This document shows, piece after piece, positions 1-6,992 of a stretch of DNA of 37,224 nt; position 1 is the first letter of the stretch, and each line of letters starts with the position of its first letter. The notes under the pieces are model-generated. The model worked only from the letters and a program-made list of their open reading frames with translations. It was not told where the DNA came from and did not search any database. Origin of the DNA: ZC4RG20 sp964518995 (GTDB lineage: Bacteria > Pseudomonadota > Gammaproteobacteria > Steroidobacterales > Rariloculaceae); NCBI GenBank assembly GCA_964518995.1, contig CAZFJU010000009.1, positions 1 to 37,224 of the forward strand, given 5' to 3'. A program made the translations under genes and the position numbers.

Positions 1-3000
1 GACGGCGAGATCGAAGCACTCGAGGTGCCCGCGAATCCGCTCGACGTGCTCGCTCAGCAAGTCGTCGCGATGGTCGCAGTCGAGGAGATCGAAGTCGCCG
101 ATCTCTACGCCACCGTACGGCGTGCGGCCGGCTTCGTGAACCTGCCCAAGGCCGCGCTCGATTCCGTGCTCGACATGCTATCCGGCCGCTATCCGTCGCA
201 CGCGTTCGCGGATCTCGCGCCGCGCATCACTTGGGACCGCGACCACGACCGGCTGACGCCGCGCCGCGGCGCGCAGCTCCTCGCGCTCGTGAACGGCGGC
301 ACGATTCCGGACCGCGGCACGTACAGCGTCTACCTCGGCGAGGAAGGGCCGCGCGTCGGCGAGCTGGACGAGGAGATGGTCAACGAAACCGTCGCCGGCC
401 AGGTGATCACGCTCGGCGCGTCGAGCTGGCGCGTCGAGCGCATCACGCGCGATCGCGTCATCGTCGTGCCCGCGCCAGGCGAGACAGGCAAGCTGCCGTT
501 CTGGCGCGGCGAAGGCCCCGGCCGGCCGATGGCGCTCGGCTATGCGCTCGGCGCATTCACGCGCGAGCTCGCAGCGCGCTCGAGCGAGGAGGCGAAGCGC
601 TGGTTACTCGCCGAATATCCGCTCGACGAGTTCGCCGCGGAAAATCTCGTTCGCTACGTGGACGAGCAAAAGGAAGCGACGGGTTCCGTTCCGAACGATC
701 GCGAGATCATCGTCGAATGCTTTCGCGACGAGATGGGAGACTGGCGCGTCTGTGTGCTGACGCCGTTCGGCGCGCGTATCCACGCACCCTGGGCGCTCGT
801 GCTCGAAGCGAAGCTCTCGAGCCAGTTCGGGTTCGATGTGCAAACGATGTGGACGGACGACGGCATCGTGCTGCGCTTCGCCGATGCGGATGAAAAACCC
901 AATACCGCAACGTTGATCCCGTCGCCCGACGAGGTCGAGGATCTGCTCATCGAGCGTCTCGGCTCGTCGGCGCTCTTCGCGGGGCAGTTCCGCGAGAACG
1001 CGGCGCGCGCACTGCTGCTGCCGCGACGCAGGCCCGGCCAGCGCACGCCGCTGTGGGTCCAGCGGCTGAAGTCCCAGGAGCTGTTGGCCGTCGCGCGGCA
1101 GTATCCGTCGTTTCCGATCATCATCGAGACGTATCGGTCGTGTCTCAAGGATGTCTTCGACGTGCCCGCGCTCGTCGCGCTGCTCGAGCGGGTGAGGGCG
1201 CGCCGCGTGCGCGTAAAGGTCGTCGAGACGGCCGATGCGTCGCCATTCGCGCAGTCGCTCGCGTTCGCTTACGTCGCCGCTTATCTCTACGAGGGCGACT
1301 CGCCGCTCGCCGAGCGCAAGGCGCAGGCGCTGTCGCTCGATCGGCGGCTGCTGCGGGAGCTGCTCGGCGAGGAGGCGTTTCGCGATCTGCTCGATGTCGA
1401 GGTGATCGACGAGGTCGAGGCGGAGCTGCAGTCGCTCACGAGCGATCGCAAGATCCGTCACGCCGACGGGCTGCATCAGCTGCTGCGCCGCATCGGCGAT
1501 CTGTCGAAAACCGAGCTTGCGTTGCGCGTTGAAGCCGAGGGCGACCGGCACGCGGAGCTCGACCAGTGGCTCGCGGAACTCGGCCGGGCGCGCCGCGTGA
1601 TCACGATGCGCATCGGCGGCGAAGAACGCTACGTCGCGGTGGAGGATGCCGGGCTGTATCGCGATGCGCTCGGCGCGCCGCCGCCGGGCGGTGTGCCGGG
1701 CGTCTTCCTCGAGCCCGTCACGGACCCGGTCGACGTGCTGCTCGGTCGCTATGCGCGCACTCACGGGCCGTTCCGGTCGCGCGATGCCGCCGCGCGTTTC
1801 GGGCTTTCCGTCGCGCTGATCGAGCCGGCGCTGCATCGCCTCGTGCTGCGCGCACAGCTGCTCGAAGGCGAGTTTCGCCCGGGCCGCGCCGGCCGCGAGT
1901 GGTGCGATCCGGAGGTGCTGCGGCGGATCAAGCAGCGCACGCTCGCACGCTTGCGGCGCGAGGTCGCGCCGGTCGAGCCGCGAGTGCTCGGCCGCTTTCT
2001 ACCGGCGTGGCATGGGATCGGTGACGAAGCGGGCGGTTTCGAGCGTTTGAAGGAAGTGCTCGTGCAGCTCGAAGGCCGGCCCGTATCGTTCGCGGAACTC
2101 GAGACTTCGTGGCTGCCCGCGCGTGTCGCGAACTACCGGCCCGCGATGCTCGACGAGCTCGGCGCGTCGGGCTGGCTCGTATGGGTCGGGCGCGGTGCGC
2201 TGCCGCCGAACGATGGCCGGGTCGCGTTGTTTCGACGCGAACGGGTCGCACATCTGCTCGAGCCCGTCGAGCCGTTCGCGGATGCAGAGGCGCTGCACGA
2301 CGCGATCCTTGCGCATTTGACGCAACACGGCGCGTCGTTCTTCACGGCGTTGCAGAGCGTCTGCGCCGATGGAAGCTCGAAAGAGCCGCGCGCCGAAGAG
2401 CTGCTCGATGCGCTGTGGGACCTCGTCTGGGCCGGGCTGGTTACCAACGACACGTTTCAGCCGCTGCGCGGCGCGGGCCCTGTGCTCGGGCGCAACCCGA
2501 TGAAGCGCGCCAGCGCGATCGCCCGTTCCGCCGGCGGGCGATGGTCTTTCGTCCAAGGGCTGCTGTTACCTCAAGTCGCGCCGACCGAGCGGGCGTACGC
2601 GAAGGCGGTCAAGCTGCTCGAGCGGCACGGCATCGTGGCGCGCGAGACGGCAGCCGTCGAGGCGATTCCGGGCGGCTTTGCCGCGATCGCGCCGGTGCTG
2701 CGCTCGATGGAGGAGTCGGGGCAGGTGCGTCGCGGCTACTTCGTCGAGGGGCTCGGCGGCGCGCAGTATGCGTTTCCCGGCGCGGTCGACCGGCTGCGGG
2801 CCGTGCGCGCGGAGCCCGAGGAGCCGGTCGCGATCGTGCTCGCCGCGACGGATCCTGCAAACCCCTACGGCCAGGTCTTGCCATGGCCCGAGCGCGAGCG
2901 CGACAACGGCGCGCGACCGCAGCGCCGGCCAGGCGCGGTGGTGGTGCTCGTCGGCGGCGATCCCGTCCTGTACATCACGAGGAGCCGCAAGCAGCTGATG

Positions 3001-3201
3001 ACCTTCCCCGCAGCCGAGGAAGGCGCCAAGCTCGACGCGGCGCTCGCCGCGCTGCCCGACATGCTGCTGCGGCGCCGGCGCCGCTCCATGCAGATCGAGA
3101 AAGTCGACGGGGTCACGGCGGACCGCGCGCCGATTGCCGACGCGATGCGGCGGGCGGGATTCGTCGGCGGCTATCGCGGCCTCGAGCTGGAGATACGCTG
3201 A
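1..3201 (+). CDS. lhr: Lhr-family ATP-dependent helicase, C-terminal portion (5' end outside window)
   Basis: The frame is open from base 1 to the TGA at 3199-3201, about 1,066 codons, so the start lies upstream. The first visible residues (PANPLDVLAQQVVAM) match the stretch that follows the second RecA-like domain in Lhr (large helicase-related) proteins. The nucleotide-binding motifs are therefore outside the window. What remains would be the winged-helix and Lhr-specific core plus the long C-terminal extension found in full-length bacterial Lhr (about 1,500 residues in E. coli). Family members are 3'-5' ssDNA-dependent ATPases that unwind RNA:DNA hybrids and are linked to DNA repair. A DNA glycosylase gene follows 69 bases downstream, the same lhr-nei order as in mycobacteria, which supports a repair role. 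The internal GTG at 25 is not the start. Family assignment is firm; exact domain borders are inferred. Confidence 0.88.
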   Translation, partial: DGEIEALEVPANPLDVLAQQVVAMVAVEEIEVADLYATVRRAAGFVNLPKAALDSVLDMLSGRYPSHAFADLAPRITWDRDHDRLTPRRGAQLLALVNGGTIPDRGTYSVYLGEEGPRVGELDEEMVNETVAGQVITLGASSWRVERITRDRVIVVPAPGETGKLPFWRGEGPGRPMALGYALGAFTRELAARSSEEAKRWLLAEYPLDEFAAENLVRYVDEQKEATGSVPNDREIIVECFRDEMGDWRVCVLTPFGARIHAPWALVLEAKLSSQFGFDVQTMWTDDGIVLRFADADEKPNTATLIPSPDEVEDLLIERLGSSALFAGQFRENAARALLLPRRRPGQRTPLWVQRLKSQELLAVARQYPSFPIIIETYRSCLKDVFDVPALVALLERVRARRVRVKVVETADASPFAQSLAFAYVAAYLYEGDSPLAERKAQALSLDRRLLRELLGEEAFRDLLDVEVIDEVEAELQSLTSDRKIRHADGLHQLLRRIGDLSKTELALRVEAEGDRHAELDQWLAELGRARRVITMRIGGEERYVAVEDAGLYRDALGAPPPGGVPGVFLEPVTDPVDVLLGRYARTHGPFRSRDAAARFGLSVALIEPALHRLVLRAQLLEGEFRPGRAGREWCDPEVLRRIKQRTLARLRREVAPVEPRVLGRFLPAWHGIGDEAGGFERLKEVLVQLEGRPVSFAELETSWLPARVANYRPAMLDELGASGWLVWVGRGALPPNDGRVALFRRERVAHLLEPVEPFADAEALHDAILAHLTQHGASFFTALQSVCADGSSKEPRAEELLDALWDLVWAGLVTNDTFQPLRGAGPVLGRNPMKRASAIARSAGGRWSFVQGLLLPQVAPTERAYAKAVKLLERHGIVARETAAVEAIPGGFAAIAPVLRSMEESGQVRRGYFVEGLGGAQYAFPGAVDRLRAVRAEPEEPVAIVLAATDPANPYGQVLPWPERERDNGARPQRRPGAVVVLVGGDPVLYITRSRKQLMTFPAAEEGAKLDAALAALPDMLLRRRRRSMQIEKVDGVTADRAPIADAMRRAGFVGGYRGLELEIR

Positions 3202-3229
3202 TGTCGCTCGGGCTGGAGATACGCTGATG
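3186..3229. repeat. 18-bp direct repeat, 26-bp period, spanning the lhr stop codon
   Basis: GCTGGAGATACGCTGATG occurs at 3186-3203 and again at 3212-3229. The first copy encodes the last residues and stop of Lhr (LEIR, stop). The second lies in the lhr-nei2 spacer and again supplies GLEIR plus a stop in another frame. It looks like a recent tandem duplication of the gene end and has no visible function. Confidence 0.8.
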
Positions 3230-3270
3230 CCCGTCGTGCCGGAAGCGGTTTTCGAGCGAGAGTTGGGCTA

Positions 3271-4974
3271 GTGCCGGAAGGCGATACGCTCGAGAACCTT
3301 GCGCGCTGGCTCGGGCCTGAGCTCGTCGGCGCGCGCCTCGTCGGCGTCCGGCTCCGCCCGCACGGCGAGGTGACGTCCCTGCGGGGACGCACCGTCGTCT
3401 CGGTGCAGGCCATCGGCAAGAATCTCGTCGTACGCTTCGATGACGAGCGCAGCTTGATCGTGCACCTCGGCATGCACGGGCGCTGGCGTCGGCAAGCGCG
3501 CGGGACGCGCACCGCGCCCTCGGTCTCGGTCGCGATCGAAACGGAGTCCGCCGTCTTCGTTTGCACGCGGGCGCGGCGCGTGGATCTCGTCGCGTCCAAG
3601 TGGGAATCGCGACATCCCGGGCTCGAGCGACTCGGCCCCGATCTGCTCGACGACGAGTGCGACATGACGGCGATCGTCGAGCGTGCGCGGCGCTCGCCGG
3701 CGCCGACGGCCGCCGAGCTGTTGCTCGACCAGCGCGTCGCGGCCGGCATCGGCAACGTCTACAAGTCCGAAGCGCTGTTTCTCGAGCGCACGCATCCGGG
3801 CCGGCGGCCGGCGACCCTCAGCGACGACGCGCTCGCCGCGCTGTACAGCCGTGCGCGCGAGCTGATGCGCGCGAACCTCAGACCCGGCGGGCGGGTCACC
3901 GTCAGACCGACTGCCGCACCGCGGCGCGTGCCGAAGAGCGAACGCTATTGGGTCTATCGGCGCTCGGGTGCACCGTGCCGGCGATGCGGCACCGCGATCG
4001 AGCTCGCTCGTCACGGCGATGAGGCGCGAAGCAGCTATTTCTGCCCGCGTTGTCAGCCGCTCGACGGCGGGCGCGAAGCGGAACAGCGGAGCCGCCCTCG
4101 GATCTCGGAACGCAATCGAAAGGAGAGTCGCATGGGCATCGCAAGCCACGAACAGGAACAGGCCGAGCTCTGGAACGGCGACGCCGGGCACGCGTGGGTC
4201 GAAGCGGAGGGGATACTCGATCAAATGCTCGCTCCGTTCGTCGACATACTCGCCGCTGCGGTCCGTGCCGGATCTTCGGCAAACGTGCTCGACGTCGGCT
4301 GCGGCACCGGCGCTACGACGCTCGCCATCGCGTCGAGGCTCGACTATGGCGAATGCACCGGCATCGACATCTCCGCGCCGATGATCGCGCGTGCGCAGGA
4401 GCGAGCGGCGAGCGAGCGCGCACGCGTGACGTTCATCGTCGCCGATGCGCAGACGTATCCGTTCGAGGCGTCGGGCTTCGATGCGATCGTCTCGCGCTTC
4501 GGTGTGATGTTCTTCGATGACTCAGTGCGGGCGTTCACGAACCTGCGGCGCGCCGCGAAGCGCGGCGGGGAGCTTCGGTTCGTCGCGTGGCGAAGCCCCG
4601 ATGAGAATCCGTTCATGACGACCGCCGAGCGCGCGGCCGCATCGTTTCTGCCGAGCATTCCGCCGCGGCGAGCCGACGCGCCGGGGCAGTTCGCGTTCGC
4701 GGATGCAGAGCGGGTCCGGCGCATGTTGCAGGAGAGCGGCTGGACCGGGATAGACATCCAACCGGTGGACGTGCGCTGCACATTCCCAGAGCACGGGCTG
4801 CGGCAGTATGTGACGCGGCTCGGTCCGCTCGGCCGGATCCTCACCGAAGCCGACGATCGCACCCGCGCGGAGATCGTGGAAGCGGTCCGCGCCGCATTCG
4901 ATCGCTACGTGCACGGCGCGGACGTGCGATTCGACGCCGCGTGCTGGCTCGCCGTCGCCCGCGCACCGTCGTGA
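3271..4974 (+). CDS. Nei2/Fpg-family DNA glycosylase, open in frame into a methyltransferase
   Basis: The protein begins MPEGDT (GTG start at 3271, GAGAG ribosome site at 3258-3262). This is the N-terminus of Nei2-type Fpg/Nei glycosylases: after Met removal, Pro acts as catalytic nucleophile with the next Glu. Further marks are the conserved lysine in AIGKNL (near residue 50), the helix-two-turn-helix RVAAGIGNVYKSEALF (about 153-168) and a C-terminal zinc finger, CRRC then CPRC (about 235-260). The enzyme would excise oxidised bases and nick abasic sites. Normally the protein ends just after the zinc finger. Here no stop appears, and the frame continues through about 24 low-complexity residues into a class I methyltransferase that has its own Met and ribosome site (next entry). 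Whether the cell makes a 567-residue fusion, a read-through tail or two proteins is open. Confidence 0.87.
   Translation: MPEGDTLENLARWLGPELVGARLVGVRLRPHGEVTSLRGRTVVSVQAIGKNLVVRFDDERSLIVHLGMHGRWRRQARGTRTAPSVSVAIETESAVFVCTRARRVDLVASKWESRHPGLERLGPDLLDDECDMTAIVERARRSPAPTAAELLLDQRVAAGIGNVYKSEALFLERTHPGRRPATLSDDALAALYSRARELMRANLRPGGRVTVRPTAAPRRVPKSERYWVYRRSGAPCRRCGTAIELARHGDEARSSYFCPRCQPLDGGREAEQRSRPRISERNRKESRMGIASHEQEQAELWNGDAGHAWVEAEGILDQMLAPFVDILAAAVRAGSSANVLDVGCGTGATTLAIASRLDYGECTGIDISAPMIARAQERAASERARVTFIVADAQTYPFEASGFDAIVSRFGVMFFDDSVRAFTNLRRAAKRGGELRFVAWRSPDENPFMTTAERAAASFLPSIPPRRADAPGQFAFADAERVRRMLQESGWTGIDIQPVDVRCTFPEHGLRQYVTRLGPLGRILTEADDRTRAEIVEAVRAAFDRYVHGADVRFDAACWLAVARAPS
4132..4974 (+). 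CDS. Class I SAM-dependent methyltransferase (own start inside the nei2 frame)
   Basis: This is a 280-residue protein starting MGIASHEQEQAELWNG. The ATG at 4132 has a strong ribosome site (AGGAGA at 4121-4126, 5 bases away), which argues for independent initiation even though it is in frame with the upstream glycosylase. VLDVGCGTGATTLA (about residues 47-60) is the SAM-binding motif I. An acidic residue follows the second strand (GIDIS), VADAQ and a GELRFVAW strand complete the Rossmann-like fold. It belongs to the broad Methyltransf_11/25 group, and the substrate cannot be told from sequence. The 24 residues between the zinc finger and this Met are Arg/Glu-rich and look like translated spacer. 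Downstream is the decayed toxin-antitoxin locus. Confidence 0.82.
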   Translation: MGIASHEQEQAELWNGDAGHAWVEAEGILDQMLAPFVDILAAAVRAGSSANVLDVGCGTGATTLAIASRLDYGECTGIDISAPMIARAQERAASERARVTFIVADAQTYPFEASGFDAIVSRFGVMFFDDSVRAFTNLRRAAKRGGELRFVAWRSPDENPFMTTAERAAASFLPSIPPRRADAPGQFAFADAERVRRMLQESGWTGIDIQPVDVRCTFPEHGLRQYVTRLGPLGRILTEADDRTRAEIVEAVRAAFDRYVHGADVRFDAACWLAVARAPS

Positions 4975-5013
4975 GCGAAAATCGCCGGGCAACTACCGCG
5001 CGATCAAGGGTTG

Positions 5014-5037
5014 ACTTAGTCCGCAGCAGGACTAAGT
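5014..5037. promoter_or_regulatory. Palindromic operator of the toxin-antitoxin locus
   Basis: ACTTAGTCC (5014-5022) and GGACTAAGT (5029-5037) form a perfect 9-bp inverted repeat with a 6-base spacer. The repeat ends 7 bases before the ancestral antitoxin ATG at 5045. A -35-like TTGACT (5011-5016) overlaps its left arm. Phd/YefM antitoxins typically repress their own promoter from such a palindrome, so this is read as the autoregulatory operator. It is intact although both genes are frameshifted. Confidence 0.65.
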
Positions 5038-5044
5038 TGCCGGT

Positions 5045-5268
5045 ATGACTCAGGTTATGTGCACGAAGCAAAAACCCAGCTTTTTCGCTTGCTCGAGCGC
5101 GCACACGCGGGCGAAGAAATCGTCATCGCGAAAAACGGCGAACCTTATGTTCGCCTTATGCCATTGGAAAAGGCGAAAGCGCGCACGCCTGGATTGCTGA
5201 AGGGCGACGTCGGGGACGCATTCCTTGAACCGCTGCCGGAGGACGAGCTTGCCGCGTGGGGAAAATGA
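5045..5268 (+). pseudogene. Phd/YefM-type antitoxin, frameshifted after the fourth codon
   Basis: ATG at 5045 reads MTQV. One base later the frame of VHEAKTQLFRLLERA opens, continuing to the TGA at 5266-5268. Family members begin M-x-x-V-[NT]-[VI]-HEAKT-x-L, so a single missing base (AAT to AT near 5057) separates the start from the body. A GTG at 5059 could still initiate a 69-residue protein lacking the first strand, so residual activity is possible. The body carries the usual Phd features: the HEAKT helix, then GEEIVIAKNGEPYVRLMP, then a C-terminal toxin-neutralising tail rich in Leu, Pro and acidic residues. It precedes and overlaps a PIN toxin remnant in the canonical order. The missing base lies in a short A run, so a sequencing error is possible. 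Confidence 0.7.
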
Positions 5269-5658
5269 GCCGCGCAGCTATCTGCTCGACACGCCCGTGC
5301 TGCTCTGGTGGTTGTTCGACGGCCCGCGACTCTCCTTAAAAGTGAGGGGCATGCTGAGCGATCCGGGTCGGCGCATCGTCGTCTCGAGCGCGAGCGCATG
5401 GGAAATCGCAACGAAGCACCGCTTGGAAAGCTCGACGCGGCGACGCCCTTGTTTCTCGATTTCCCCGGTTGGCTGCGGAAGGCGGGTTTCGTCGAGTTGC
5501 CCGTCACGGTGGTCCACGCGGTACGTGCCGGAGGGTGGGATATCGCTCATCGCGATCCGTTCGACCGAATGCTGGCCGCGCAAAGCGTCGTCGAAAGCTT
5601 GCGCCTTACAAGCAACGACGCCGTATTCGCCGACTTCGGGCTTGAGACGATATGGTAA
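5265..5658 (+). pseudogene. PIN-domain (VapC-like) toxin, broken by frameshifts
   Basis: The N-terminal half YLLDTPVLLWWLFDG to SASAWEIATKHRL is read in one frame. From about 5423-5427 the continuation GKLDAATPLFLDFPGWL to HRDPFDRMLAAQ to FADFGLETIW is read in another, ending with TAA at 5656-5658. Joined, they give a complete PIN ribonuclease with all acidic positions present (LLD, WE, HRDPFD, SND). A lost G in TTGGGA would explain the shift. The natural start is also out of frame: ATG at 5265 overlaps the antitoxin stop as ATGA but is one base out of phase with YLLD. At least two single-base defects make it a probable pseudogene. The full-length relatives would cleave RNA with Mg2+. Confidence 0.75.
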
Positions 5659-5720
5659 GCGTGATTCGGGATGCCTCAATGAGCGCCGCTAATTCGCCAC
5701 GAATGGACCGGACATAGGAC

Positions 5721-5796
5721 TGGCGCGCTCGGAGGGATTCGAACCCCCGACCCCTGCCTCCGGAGGGCAGTGCTCTATCCACTGAGCTACGAGCGC
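5721..5796 (-). tRNA. tRNA-Arg (anticodon CCG), CCA encoded
   Basis: On the minus strand, acceptor GCGCTCG (5796-5790) pairs with CGAGCGC (5731-5725), followed by discriminator G and an encoded CCA (5723-5721). The D stem is GCTC/GAGC. The anticodon arm is CTGCC-CTCCGGA-GGCAG, giving anticodon CCG, which reads CGG. The T arm is GGGGG-TTCGAAT-CCCTC. The total is 76 bases with no intron and every stem pairs. It lies just downstream of the dead toxin-antitoxin pair, on the opposite strand. Confidence 0.97.
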
Positions 5797-5902
5797 GCGA
5801 CACGCCACCGTGCGCAACCTTACGCCGCGCTCGGGGGAGCCGCAAGGGACCCGCGACGGAACGGACGTTATGACAATACCACTCAGGACATCCGCGCCAT
5901 AG

Positions 5903-5918
5903 CGTGACGTGCGTCACA
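5903..5918. promoter_or_regulatory. Candidate CRP/FNR-superfamily binding site
   Basis: CGTGA-CGTGCG-TCACA matches the CRP consensus TGTGA-N6-TCACA at 9 of 10 fixed positions, and its core GTGACG-TG-CGTCAC is a perfect inverted repeat. It lies about 67 bases before the start of the small protein at 5985, a plausible activator position. No convincing -10 or -35 was found between them, and no CRP gene is in the window. Confidence 0.35.
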
Positions 5919-5984
5919 TTCCATCACGGCGCCTCGCACTATCGTGGCGGCAACAATAACAAGGCCCACAAAGGGCCGGATGCC

Positions 5985-6332
5985 ATGCGAACAAATAAAC
6001 GACGAAATGGCGCTCCGCCGCCCGTTCCCGTGTCCGACCGAACACGACAGCCCCCTGCCGAGGCGGAGCCGAGCCTGGTGGCGACGGGCAAGCACAGCAC
6101 CGGATTTATCACCTTCGACGATCTCGGCAGGTCGCGCTGGGGCTGGATGGACGAACTCGGCGGCGAAACGGACGGGAAAGACACGCCTGACGTGCTGCGC
6201 GCGCTTCAATCCGATGCGCTGAGTCTCGCGGACGATGCCGGAAACGCGTTATCTCCCGTGCAAAAAGATCAGGGCTATGATCCGTACGACACTGTGCGGA
6301 TGCGAGTAGCGCCGTACTTCAAACGTCGTTAG
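5985..6332 (+). CDS. Small hydrophilic protein of unknown function
   Basis: This 115-residue protein uses the ATG at 5985. The frame is open further upstream (GTG at 5904), but that part covers the CRP-like site and is not protein-like. The N-terminal 30 residues are basic and Pro-rich and probably disordered. The middle GFITFDDLGRSRWGWMDELG is aromatic and looks like a short folded strand-helix unit. The tail ends GYDPYDTVRMR with a basic terminus. No signal peptide or membrane segment is seen. A GGCCC/GGGCC hairpin (5963-5977) lies just before the start and could mask the ribosome site. I do not recognise the family. Composition and length suggest a real gene, but no function can be offered. 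Confidence 0.55.
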   Translation: MRTNKRRNGAPPPVPVSDRTRQPPAEAEPSLVATGKHSTGFITFDDLGRSRWGWMDELGGETDGKDTPDVLRALQSDALSLADDAGNALSPVQKDQGYDPYDTVRMRVAPYFKRR

Positions 6333-6368
6333 CCCGGACATTCATTTTGAGCGGCGCGAACGCGTCCA

Positions 6369-6434
6369 TTGGATGCCTGCCGGCAGGATCCAAACTTGCC
6401 CCGCGTGCGGCAGCCGGCGCGGCGCCGCACGGGG
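6369..6434. terminator. Two strong hairpins between convergent genes
   Basis: TTGGAT-g-CCTGCC (6369-6381) is followed immediately by GGCAGG-ATCCAA (6382-6393), a near-perfect cruciform. CGTGCGGC (6404-6411) pairs with GCCGCACG (6424-6431), extended by CCC/GGG across a bulged G at 6403. They sit between the unknown gene (plus, ends 6332) and the RRM gene (minus, ends 6520), where bidirectional termination is expected. Neither has a U tract, so intrinsic termination is uncertain. Nothing else is seen in 6333-6519. Confidence 0.4.
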
Positions 6435-6519
6435 TGGCGTTCAGTGATGCGCCGTCAGCCCGCGCCGGCTCGCGCCTTTCGAGCGTGAAATCGAAACGGG
6501 TGGCCGCGGCACTCCGCGA

Positions 6520-6771
6520 CTAATGCCTGTCGCGCGGGCGTGCCTCGTTGACGCGTAAGGCGCGCCCGCCCACGTCGCTGCCGTTCAGCTGCGCGACGGC
6601 GGCTTCTGCTTCGTTCTGATTCGGCATTTCAACGAAGCCGAAACCCCGCGAGCGCCCCGTCTCGCGATCCATCAGTATTTTGACGGAAGACACTTCGCCG
6701 TACGGCGAGAAGGCGTCTCGAAGCTCGTTTTCACTCATGCCGTAAGAGAGATTGCCGACGTAAATGTTCAT
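6520..6771 (-). CDS. Single-RRM RNA-binding protein
   Basis: The 83-residue protein is one RNA-recognition motif. IYVGNL at residues 3-8 is RNP2 and RGFGFVEM (about 43-50) is RNP1, with the aromatic positions that stack on RNA. FSPYGEVSSVKILMDRETGRSRG is the usual RRM connection, and ALRVNEARPRDRH is a basic tail. Bacterial proteins of this size resemble cyanobacterial Rbp proteins and are often cold-induced. The ATG at 6771 starts the RRM directly; an upstream TTG would add an unrelated basic segment. A long leader contains a perfect 10-bp inverted repeat (6827-6870), which may bear on regulation. RNA targets are unknown. Confidence 0.9.
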   Translation of the reverse strand: MNIYVGNLSYGMSENELRDAFSPYGEVSSVKILMDRETGRSRGFGFVEMPNQNEAEAAVAQLNGSDVGGRALRVNEARPRDRH

Positions 6772-6826
6772 AGACCGACTCTCACGCCGTTTCAGACAGC
6801 CAGGCACTCAACCAACGGCGCAAGAT

Positions 6827-6870
6827 CAAGCGCTAGATCGGTAGATTCGGGAAACTGGTGCTAGCGCTTG
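6827..6870. promoter_or_regulatory. Perfect 10-bp inverted repeat upstream of the RRM gene
   Basis: CAAGCGCTAG (6827-6836) and CTAGCGCTTG (6861-6870) are exact reverse complements separated by 24 bases. They lie 56-99 bases before the RRM start codon, in the 221-base gap 6772-6992, which otherwise shows only AT-poor sequence without a clear promoter. The repeat could be a two-site operator or, if transcribed, a stem in the mRNA leader of an RNA-binding protein gene. Confidence 0.5.
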
Positions 6871-6992
6871 AGAACCTCGATCGACCGAAACCTACGCCGA
6901 CATCGGCGTCCGGTGACTCTAAGTCGAATCGAGATGGAGCGTCAATCCGGGATGTTCCCGCGTCTATCGGTTATTGCGCCTCCCGCCTAACC

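Noticed and set aside
604..1836. Long antisense open frame inside lhr (410 codons)
   Set aside because: It is a shadow of high-GC codon use: Arg/Ala-rich, no domain, lies entirely opposite a well-supported gene.
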